Assembly (NCBI GenBank): GCA_934385475.1
Contig: CAKRPS010000056.1
Location: 1 to 12,764, forward strand
Direction: 5' to 3'
DNA length: 12,764 bases
Source of the DNA: an uncultured Lachnospiraceae bacterium
GTDB taxonomy: Bacteria > Bacillota > Clostridia > Lachnospirales > Lachnospiraceae
The notes under the pieces are model-generated. The model was not told the DNA's origin. It saw nothing but the letters and a program-made list of their open reading frames with translations, and did not search any database. The position numbers were made by a program, and so were the translations under genes. Numbering within the stretch: the first letter of the stretch is position 1; the number at the start of each line of letters is the position of its first letter. Shown here piece after piece: positions 1 through 5,158 of this stretch.

Positions 1-200
1 CCAGTTAACAATCATTATTCTATGGGTGGCACTCATTTTTTGCAAACCGGTTATTTGTTACTTAACAGGAATGCTCCTTTTAGAATATTTTATTTCTTTT
101 GTTATTATTATAATACACCAATAGACTATATATGTAGTTTACGTTATCTATTGCTAATAGCGTATTTCCATAATCGATTACTGCAATAAGTATTTCTAAG
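1..200. other. AT-rich flank, no gene seen
   Basis: This stretch is AT-rich and holds no reading frame with a ribosome site or a recognisable protein on either strand. I see no RNA gene or promoter that I would defend. It probably lies outside the insertion sequence that follows; the junction is near base 200 but cannot be fixed without an empty-site comparison. Confidence 0.5.
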
Positions 201-205
201 TCAGC

Positions 206-228
206 AACCACCAGTTCAACTGGTGGTT
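206..228. repeat. Right-end hairpin of the IS200-like element
   Basis: An 11-bp perfect inverted repeat (AACCACCAGTT / AACTGGTGGTT) around the single base at 217. It lies about 75 bp past the tnpA stop on the tnpA strand, where family members carry the right-end hairpin bound by the transposase as single-stranded DNA. Assignment as the right end is by position and shape. Confidence 0.65.
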
Positions 229-235
229 TGCTATA

Positions 236-276
236 AGCCCTCCAAAGGGCTATGTTACTGCTCGCCCCAAAGGGCG
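236..276 (-). repeat. Pair of small GC hairpins downstream of tnpA
   Basis: Two short stem-loops stand in a row between the tnpA stop and the right-end hairpin: arms 236-241/246-251 (AGCCCT/AGGGCT) and arms 263-267/272-276 (CGCCC/GGGCG). On the tnpA strand both contain the same core CCCTTTGG followed by purines, so they look like a duplicated motif. They have no T-tract, so a standard terminator is not supported. They may add to right-end recognition or fold the 3' end of the transcript; that is inference. Confidence 0.5.
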
Positions 277-302
277 GTGTCACAAGCATTTTTACTGGTC
301 CG

Positions 303-731
303 CTATAAAGCGGTACTTCTTGAATCTTCTTTTCTCGATTCTTCTGCTTGTTCTTTTATATACTTCTGTACTGCCTCGTCTGTGATATTACCGATTGTTT
401 CTACATAATATCCTCTTGCCCAAAATGCTTTATCCCACTTGCTCTGCAGCTCTGGGTGACGATCGTATAGCATTAGGGTGCTTTTACCTTTTAAATATCC
501 CATAAAATCTGAGACACTTAATTTCGGTGGTATTGCAACACTTAAATGCACATGATCTACACAAACTGCTCCTGCAATTATTTCTACATTTTTATATTTG
601 CACAGCGTATTTAAAATTTCACGTACATCCTCTCTTACCTTCCCATACAATACCTTTTTCCGATATTTTGGAATGAAAACGATGTGATATTGGCATTTCC
701 ATCTAGTGTGTGATATGCTTTTATTGTCCAC
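303..731 (-). CDS. tnpA: IS200/IS605 family transposase TnpA (HUH Y1)
   Basis: A 142-residue Y1 single-strand transposase that nicks and joins the element ends through a tyrosine-DNA bond. The HUH metal-binding motif is H60-V-H62 and the catalytic tyrosine is Y124 in VQKYIKEQ, close to the family spacing. The N-terminus (MDNKSISHTRW, then a YHIVFIPKYRKKVL strand) is typical. The start chosen is the GTG at 731, because AGGAGG at 745-740 lies 8 bases before it; the GTG at 740 would touch the ribosome site. Length is normal for the family (about 130-155), with no frameshift. Translation is probably held down by the hairpin listed at 739-792, which pairs with the ribosome site. Function is known for the family; activity of this copy is inferred. 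Confidence 0.93.
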   Translation of the reverse strand: MDNKSISHTRWKCQYHIVFIPKYRKKVLYGKVREDVREILNTLCKYKNVEIIAGAVCVDHVHLSVAIPPKLSVSDFMGYLKGKSTLMLYDRHPELQSKWDKAFWARGYYVETIGNITDEAVQKYIKEQAEESRKEDSRSTAL

Positions 732-738
732 TTGGACC

Positions 739-792
739 ACCTCCTGTGTTGAGTTTGGCTTGCGACACCATTCTCAATATACCACAGGAGGT
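739..792 (-). promoter_or_regulatory. Hairpin sequestering the tnpA ribosome-binding site
   Basis: On the tnpA strand, ACCTCCTGTG (792-783) can pair perfectly over 10 bp with CACAGGAGGT (748-739). The second arm contains the whole Shine-Dalgarno AGGAGG (745-740). An inner 5-bp match (777-773 with 753-749) can extend the stem after a small bulge. A 5' stem-loop masking the transposase start is an established control feature of Salmonella IS200; seeing the same architecture here suggests the same role. I see no way to judge an antisense RNA from the sequence. Confidence 0.7.
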
Positions 793-832
793 TTTTCTTT
801 TTTATCCTCACCGTTTCCAACTATTCCATTCT

Positions 833-849
833 CCCCAGCATAGCTGGGG
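833..849. repeat. Left-end hairpin of the IS200-like element
   Basis: A perfect 7-bp inverted repeat CCCCAGC / GCTGGGG with loop ATA. It lies upstream of tnpA on the tnpA strand, where IS200/IS605 elements carry the left-end recognition hairpin. The GC-rich stem stands out in AT-rich surroundings. The cleavage site should be a few bases beyond it, around 850-860. Confidence 0.65.
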
Positions 850-859
850 GATTAGACTT

Positions 860-957
860 TTCATTAATGCAATATCTTCATTTATTGCCATATTACAATG
901 TGCTATTGCCGCAATAGCAAACACTCTCAGCTACGCGGGTATGGCTTTGGGGCAATA
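860..957. other. Gene-free spacer with a 19-bp palindrome
   Basis: Between the insertion-sequence end and the tandem array there is no gene. The strongest structure is a palindrome at 901-919 (TGCTATTGC / GCAATAGCA, 9-bp arms around base 910). The same GCAATA/TATTGC half-sites recur at 869-874, 883-888 and near 952-957. The last bases before 958 look like a degenerate partial array unit, since their translation in the array frame ends FGAIFQF-like. Function is unknown. Confidence 0.5.
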
Positions 958-1531
958 TTCCAGTTTCCTGGAAATCCATTTCATTTTGGAACGGTATTCC
1001 AGTTTTATGGAAATCTGTTTCATTTCGGAATGATATTCCAGTTTTATGGAAATCCGTTCCATTTTGGAATGGTTTTCCAGTTTTATGGAAATCTATTTCA
1101 CTTTGAAATGATATTCCAGTTTTATGGAAATCTATTTCACTTTGAAATGATATTCCAGTTTTATGGAAATCCGTTCCATTTTGGAATGGTTTTCCAGTTT
1201 TATGGAAATCTGTTTCATTTTGGAATGGTTTTCCAGTTTTATGGAAATCTGTTTCATTTTGGAATGATATTCCAGTTTTATGGAAATCCGTTTCATTTTG
1301 AAATGATATTCCAGTTTTATGGAAATCCGTTCCATTTTAGAATGATATTCCACTTTCCTGGAAATCCATTTCATTTTGGAACGGTATTCCAGTTTTATGG
1401 AAATCTGTTTCATTTTGGAATAATATTCGACTTTTATGGAAATCTGTTTCATTTCGGAATGATATTCCAGTTTTATGGAAATCCGTTCCATTTTGGAATG
1501 ATATTCCACTTTTATGGAAATCTATTTCACT
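958..1531. repeat. Tandem array of 39-bp units (14 full plus one partial)
   Basis: Units start with TTCCA(G/C) (TTCGAC in one) at 958, 997, 1036, 1075, 1114, 1153, 1192, 1231, 1270, 1309, 1348, 1387, 1426, 1465 and 1504. The spacing is exactly 39 bp with no indel, and the last unit loses identity after about 1531. Each unit contains TTCCAG, a four-base variable core, TGGAAATC, a TTYC tract, GRAA, and a tail such as TGATA. Adjacent TTCC and GGAA motifs make three overlapping small stem-loops per unit. Some units are identical (1036 = 1153; 1075 = 1114), showing block duplication. There are no unique spacers, so it is not CRISPR. Because 39 is divisible by 3, long open frames appear on both strands (a 13-residue FQFYGNPFHFGMI-like repeat on plus), but they have no ribosome site or recognisable domain. 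I annotate it as a non-coding minisatellite of unknown function. Confidence 0.92.
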
Positions 1532-1550
1532 AAAATACAGAAGGTTTGTC

Positions 1551-1784
1551 CTAAATACTCTTTCTTATGAAGTCACCAGCTTCCGCTTCTGCAACAAATC
1601 GATCCACCATGGCGAGATACTCTGCATTATTCTTTGCCTTCATGATCTCATTGTATTCTCTCTCCGACATCATCACAATGTTTTCGTTATTTGGTCTTGA
1701 AATGGCCTGCGTTTCGCCATGGAATACTTTATCACACAGACTCTCGAAGTTATCTCTGAAATCCTTGCTTTTGACAGTCAACAT
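1551..1784 (-). CDS. Phd/YefM-family antitoxin, apparently orphan
   Basis: A 77-residue protein matching the Phd/YefM antitoxin pattern: MLTVKSKDFRDNFESLCDKV, then a GETQAISRPNNENIVMMSEREYNEI stretch and an NAEYLAMVDR helix. In this family the N-terminal domain dimerises and binds operator DNA, and the C-terminal tail wraps and neutralises a RelE/YoeB- or Doc-type toxin. The start is the ATG at 1784, served by GAGGAG 8 bases upstream; an in-frame ATG at 1811 has no such site. A toxin gene would normally follow within a few bases, but here the tandem array begins 19 bases after the stop. The tail ends at AGDFIRKSI, somewhat short for the family, so the toxin-binding end may be clipped. It is either a solitary antitoxin that protects against an unlinked toxin or the remnant of a broken module. 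Confidence 0.8.
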   Translation of the reverse strand: MLTVKSKDFRDNFESLCDKVFHGETQAISRPNNENIVMMSEREYNEIMKAKNNAEYLAMVDRFVAEAEAGDFIRKSI

Positions 1785-1811
1785 GTTTATCACTCCTCTT
1801 CTTCTATGCAA

Positions 1812-1874
1812 AATAAGTGCGTTTCCTGGAATATCTTATCACAGTGAGAAGGATTTCCATAAAACGCACTTATT
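1812..1874. repeat. 63-bp near-palindrome: solo inverted copy of the array unit
   Basis: Perfect 13-bp arms (AATAAGTGCGTTT at 1812-1824; AAACGCACTTATT at 1862-1874) enclose a further imperfect stem that closes at base 1843. About 25 of 31 positions can pair. Read on the minus strand, its core has GTTTTATGGAAATCC, 15 other bases, then GATATTCCAG. The array units on the plus strand (for example from about 1275) have exactly these two blocks with exactly 15 bases between. It is thus a diverged single unit in the opposite orientation, with its own flanking arms. It lies directly upstream of the antitoxin gene and could fold in its 5' leader or serve as a binding site; that role is inference. Confidence 0.75.
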
Positions 1875-2051
1875 AAGAACTTGCTAAAATTTCTCCCCAA
1901 AAACAGCATATCCATCAAAAAGTAGCGCTTTGGTAGCGGAGGATGGCGTATACTGGGATCTGTAAAAGGGGACAGATTCGGGAGTGACCAAGATACAATG
2001 GCCACTCCCGAATCTAATTATTAGGCATTTTAACAGAGTTTGTTCCCAGCA
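1875..2051. other. Intergenic stretch between antitoxin and folE
   Basis: No gene is supported here. It forms the 3' flank of folE and the upstream region of the antitoxin gene, both on the minus strand. Its one clear structure is the palindrome listed at 1974-2015. I looked for a promoter reading toward the antitoxin and found no convincing -35/-10 pair. Confidence 0.5.
1974..2015. repeat. REP-like palindrome downstream of folE
   Basis: Perfect 13-bp arms AGATTCGGGAGTG (1974-1986) and CACTCCCGAATCT (2003-2015). After one mismatch they continue with 3 more pairs, leaving an 8-base loop (1991-1998). The left flank holds GGGGACAG, but the right flank lacks the matching CTGTCCCC, so the outer symmetry is broken. 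It follows the folE stop on the minus strand by about 35 bases. The only T-run (TTTT) begins several bases after the stem, so it is at best a poor intrinsic terminator. It resembles a mobile palindrome or the end of a lost insertion element; identity is unproven. Confidence 0.6.
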
Positions 2052-2630
2052 TCACCCCAACAGGCTGTAAAATTCACTCCGCAGACTGCTGTCCTGCCGG
2101 AACTGTCCACGGATAGTTGCTGTACGGGTCTTAGCCGCATTTTTTCTGATGCCACGGGCCGTCATACAACTGTGTTCTCCCTCGATGACCACGATCACAT
2201 CTTCCGTTCCGGTTACAAGCTGCATGATTTCCGCAATATCCGCCCCAAGTCTTTCCTGAAGCTGCAGCCGTTTGGCTGCCATATCGCAGATGCGGGCAAT
2301 TTTGGAAAGTCCTATCACTTTTTCTTTCGGAATATATCCGACATGCACCCGCATGTTGTACATCAATGCCATATGATGCTCGCAGTAGGAAAAGACCTCT
2401 ATATCCTTTACCACGACCATATCCCGGTTGTCCGATATCTCAAAGCACTTTGAAAACATCTCGGCAATCTCTTCATTGGAATAGCGCATCCCTTCAAAAA
2501 CCTCAGCATACATATTCGCTACCCTCACGGGTGTCTCGCGTAAGCCTTCGCTCTCAACGTCTGCCCCGATCTCACCAAGCAGTTCTCTTATCAGCGCCGC
2601 TATCTTCTCTTTATCAAACTCTTTTTTCAA
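2052..2630 (-). CDS. folE: GTP cyclohydrolase I
   Basis: A 192-residue enzyme converting GTP to 7,8-dihydroneopterin triphosphate plus formate in the cytoplasm, the entry step to folate and, through related pterins, to queuosine precursors. The zinc and catalytic residues are visible: C83-E84-H85-H86 (SYCEHHMAL) and H153 with C155 in GEHSCMTARG. The RETPVRVANMY motif near residue 31 and the VIGLSKIARI strand near 105 are canonical. Length and architecture match the normal type IA enzyme. The start is TTG at 2630, with AAGGGGG about 9 bases upstream; no in-frame ATG serves better. It is the last gene of the pncB-degV-folE group, 54 bases after degV, and no other folate or queuosine genes lie nearby. 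Confidence 0.95.
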   Translation of the reverse strand: MKKEFDKEKIAALIRELLGEIGADVESEGLRETPVRVANMYAEVFEGMRYSNEEIAEMFSKCFEISDNRDMVVVKDIEVFSYCEHHMALMYNMRVHVGYIPKEKVIGLSKIARICDMAAKRLQLQERLGADIAEIMQLVTGTEDVIVVIEGEHSCMTARGIRKNAAKTRTATIRGQFRQDSSLRSEFYSLLG

Positions 2631-2684
2631 GGCAAAATGCCCCCTTCATATAGGTTTATCCGTGCAGTCATCCCCCGTCATGCA

Positions 2685-3575
2685 CTATACGGATTCAAAA
2701 TATCTTTGGTATTTACCGTCATCCGCATCAAAGAAACAGAATCCGATCAGACCTCTGCCGGTGTGGGCACCGATCGCACAGCCTACCGTTCCGACCAGCA
2801 CCTCTCCCGGATGGATCTCCTGCTCAATCATGGAAAGCATGAAGTCTCTGCTTTCTTTGTCTTCTCCGTGACAGAGCGCAACAGCTGCTCCTTCCATCAC
2901 AGAACTGTTCTCTTTTGCATATTCCACAAGATATTTTAAGGACTTCTTTCGTCCTCTCACAGTTTTGATCACTGCAAGTGCACCGTTTCCATCCACGATC
3001 AGGATCGGCTTCATATCCAGTGTCTCCGCCAGTGTTCCCTTGAACCTTGTAAGTCTTCCACCTTTGATCAGATACGCGAGCGTGTGCACCGTAAAGACGT
3101 GATGTACGTGCGTGATATAATAATCAGCCGCTTCGATCAGTTTCTCTTTGGAAGCACCATGCTCCAGCATTGTCACCAGCTTGCTCACTACCAGTCCAAA
3201 TCCGATCGATGCGCACTTGGAATCGATGATCGTAAGATCAAACTCCGGGTATTCCTCCAGCAACGTCTCCTTTGCAATATTCGCTGCATTGAAGGTTCCG
3301 GCAATTCCGGTAGAAAAACAGAGATAAATTACGGAGTCTCCTGCCTTTGCATAGGGCAGAAATGCGTCTGTAAACATGGCCGGATTGATATGATAGGTTT
3401 TTACATCCCTCTTGATATCATCCAATATATTATAAAATTCTTCCGTCTGGATCGTTTTCCCATCCAGATAATCCACTTCGTCGATAACAACCGGAGTGGG
3501 AATCACATGCAGTTTGTGTTTCTCGATATAGTCCTTCGGCAGATCACTCGCCGAATCTGTTATGATGCGTAACAT
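2685..3575 (-). CDS. DegV family protein (fatty-acid-binding, FakB-like)
   Basis: A 296-residue DegV-fold protein. Members bind a fatty acid and, when partnered with the kinase FakA, present it for phosphorylation to acyl-phosphate for membrane lipid synthesis; many paralogues have no proven role. Seen: MLRIITDSASDLP at the N-terminus, T60 in the position of the usual TSQ ligand loop (here KTYHINP rather than TSQPSP), S88-T-G-IAGT for the second ligand loop, LIKGGRL at 169-175, and a C-terminal GCAIGAHTGRGLIGF. Length is typical. The ATG at 3575 is preceded by GGATAAGG about 10 bases away. It lies 43 bases downstream of pncB. No fakA-like kinase gene is in the window. The altered TYHINP loop may change lipid preference. 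Confidence 0.9.
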   Translation of the reverse strand: MLRIITDSASDLPKDYIEKHKLHVIPTPVVIDEVDYLDGKTIQTEEFYNILDDIKRDVKTYHINPAMFTDAFLPYAKAGDSVIYLCFSTGIAGTFNAANIAKETLLEEYPEFDLTIIDSKCASIGFGLVVSKLVTMLEHGASKEKLIEAADYYITHVHHVFTVHTLAYLIKGGRLTRFKGTLAETLDMKPILIVDGNGALAVIKTVRGRKKSLKYLVEYAKENSSVMEGAAVALCHGEDKESRDFMLSMIEQEIHPGEVLVGTVGCAIGAHTGRGLIGFCFFDADDGKYQRYFESV

Positions 3576-3618
3576 TCCGCGTGTACCTTATCCTTTCTTT
3601 AGACAATGTCGTTCTGTG

Positions 3619-5073
3619 TCACTCTTTACTCATCTGGTCTAACAGACCAATCTTGATATCATACAGCTTTTTGGACAGATCCACATACACCTTATGCGGA
3701 TTGACAAGTCTTCTCGACTCATCCCACAGTGTCTCCTGTTCCTCCTTGCAATATGCCTGGATCTCCATGACCTTTGGCGATGTATAACAGCATTTTCCAT
3801 TTTGGAACACCGGCACCATCAGCTCACGCAGGCGGTATGTTCCGGCTTCCAGCTTTGTCTTTTTCCATGGTTCATTCGGATCAAACAGCAGCAGCGGCTC
3901 GTCCTCACAAAACGTCTCATCCACCAGACAGATCAGATCTGCCTTGATCTTTCCACTGTCCTTGTCGTAAATCCTGTATACCGTCTTATTTCCGGGGTTT
4001 GTCACCTTCTCTGTATTTTCAGAAAGCTTGATCTTCGGAATAAAGCTGCCATCCTTGCCCCGAATGGCTGCAAGCTTGTAGACTCCTCCAAATGCCGGAC
4101 AATCCTTAGACGTGATAAGATGGGTACCGACACCCCATGAAGTGATAGCTGCCCCCTGCTCCTTCAGGCTCTGTATCAGAAATTCATCCAGATCGTTCGA
4201 TGCCGAGATCACTGCGTCGGTAAAGCCTGCCTCGTCCAACATTTTACGTGCCTTTTTGGACAGGTAAGCCAGATCTCCGCTATCCAGCCGGATTCCATAG
4301 AAAGTAAGCGGCACTCCCGCCTCCCGCATCTCCCGGAAAACGCGGATCGCATTGGGAACTCCCGATTTCAGTGTATCATAAGTATCTACCAGCAAAATAC
4401 AGGCAGACGGATACATATCTGCATATGCCTTAAAAGCCGTGTATTCATCCGGAAAACTCATGATCCAGCTATGGGCATGCGTGCCTTTTACCGGAACGTC
4501 GAAAAGCTGTCCGCACAACACATTGGAGGTTCCGATACAGCCACCGATCACCGCTGCCCTTGCACCATAGGTTCCCGCATCCGGTCCCTGTGCCCTGCGC
4601 AGTCCAAATTCCATAATTCCGTCACCCTGCGCTGCATAACAGACCCTCGCCGCCTTTGTCGCAATCAGGCTCTGATGATTCACAATATTCAGAATCGCTG
4701 TCTCCACAAGCTGTGCCTGCATGATCGGTGCGATCACCTTCACAAGAGGCTCCCTGGGAAACACTACCGTTCCTTCCGGTATTGCATAGATATCGCCTGT
4801 AAATCGAAAATCGCGCAGATAATCCAAAAAGTCTTCTTCAAAGATTCCCAGCCCTGCCAGATAGTCGATATCTTCTTTTTCAAAATGAAGTTCCTCAATG
4901 TAGTGGATCAGCTGTTCCAGTCCGGCCGCTATCGCAAAGCCTCCATCACAAGGATTGTTGCGATAAAAGGCATCAAATATCACCGTTTCATTCTGATCCT
5001 TGTTTTTGAAATAACCCTGCATCATTGTGAGTTCATACAGATCTGTAAGCAGTGTCAGATTTTGTCGATCCAT
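3619..5073 (-). CDS. pncB: Nicotinate phosphoribosyltransferase
   Basis: A 484-residue enzyme that joins nicotinate to PRPP, with ATP hydrolysis, to give nicotinate mononucleotide, the first step of NAD salvage (Preiss-Handler pathway). Motifs seen: N-terminal LLTDLYELTMMQGYF; FGLRRAQGPDAG at 156-167; VKGTHAHSW at about 195-203, containing the histidine expected to be phosphorylated; LVDTYDTLKSG around 228-237; RLDSGDL at 262-268; and SWGVGTHLITS with the PAFGGVYKL phosphate-binding stretch further on. I start at the ATG at 5073, because AAAGG lies 8 bases upstream; the in-frame ATG two codons earlier is too close to that site, and a longer extension would have no ribosome site. It lies 85 bases after the amidohydrolase gene and heads the pncB-degV-folE group. 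Confidence 0.95.
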   Translation of the reverse strand: MDRQNLTLLTDLYELTMMQGYFKNKDQNETVIFDAFYRNNPCDGGFAIAAGLEQLIHYIEELHFEKEDIDYLAGLGIFEEDFLDYLRDFRFTGDIYAIPEGTVVFPREPLVKVIAPIMQAQLVETAILNIVNHQSLIATKAARVCYAAQGDGIMEFGLRRAQGPDAGTYGARAAVIGGCIGTSNVLCGQLFDVPVKGTHAHSWIMSFPDEYTAFKAYADMYPSACILLVDTYDTLKSGVPNAIRVFREMREAGVPLTFYGIRLDSGDLAYLSKKARKMLDEAGFTDAVISASNDLDEFLIQSLKEQGAAITSWGVGTHLITSKDCPAFGGVYKLAAIRGKDGSFIPKIKLSENTEKVTNPGNKTVYRIYDKDSGKIKADLICLVDETFCEDEPLLLFDPNEPWKKTKLEAGTYRLRELMVPVFQNGKCCYTSPKVMEIQAYCKEEQETLWDESRRLVNPHKVYVDLSKKLYDIKIGLLDQMSKE

Positions 5074-5158
5074 GGTCATATCCTTTCCCTTTTTATTTTC
5101 AAGAACATAACCAGTGTAACACATCTTCTCCAACAACTAAAGTTTCTTATCTACTTTC

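Larger units (their letters stand above)
200..860 (-). mobile_element. IS200/IS605-type insertion sequence, single-gene (tnpA only)
   Basis: A compact element of about 660 bp, read on the minus strand. It contains one gene for an HUH Y1 transposase and subterminal hairpins at both ends. On the tnpA strand the left-end hairpin is at 833-849 (7-bp arms, loop ATA) and the right-end hairpin is at 206-228 (11-bp arms, 1-base loop). Elements of this family move as single strands, have no terminal inverted repeats, and make no target duplication, so the exact ends are not marked; the limits given are the hairpins plus a few flanking bases. There is no tnpB/IscB-like gene or partner, so this is the IS200 layout rather than IS605. 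The transposase frame is intact with all key residues, so the copy may be active. Confidence 0.8.

Noticed and set aside
1132..1509. 125-codon open frame on the minus strand across the array (ISIKLEYHSKMER-like repeat)
   Set aside because: Same explanation as the plus-strand frame; no ribosome site or homologous domain.
958..1531. CRISPR array
   Set aside because: Units are head-to-tail with no unique spacers between conserved repeats, and no cas genes are present.
898..1533. 211-codon open frame on the plus strand across the array, with a 13-residue aromatic repeat
   Set aside because: Unit length is a multiple of three and the unit has no stop in this frame, so openness follows automatically. 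There is no ribosome site before the ATG, no recognisable domain, and a frame is also open on the other strand. A weak chance of coding remains.
1790..2005. 71-codon minus-strand frame upstream of the antitoxin
   Set aside because: It runs across two palindromes, has no ribosome site, and its array-like residues are explained by the solo repeat unit.
1974..2015. Intrinsic terminator for folE
   Set aside because: The stem is strong but no T-tract follows directly on the minus strand, so it is listed as a palindromic repeat instead.
5114..5122. Short palindrome GTGTAACAC upstream of pncB as a NAD-regulator operator
   Set aside because: Only four base pairs per arm, and no match to an operator I can state with confidence.
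5074..5158. Separate promoter for pncB or terminator of the transporter operon
   Set aside because: No convincing -35/-10 pair with proper spacing and no stem with a T-run could be seen, so neither is claimed.
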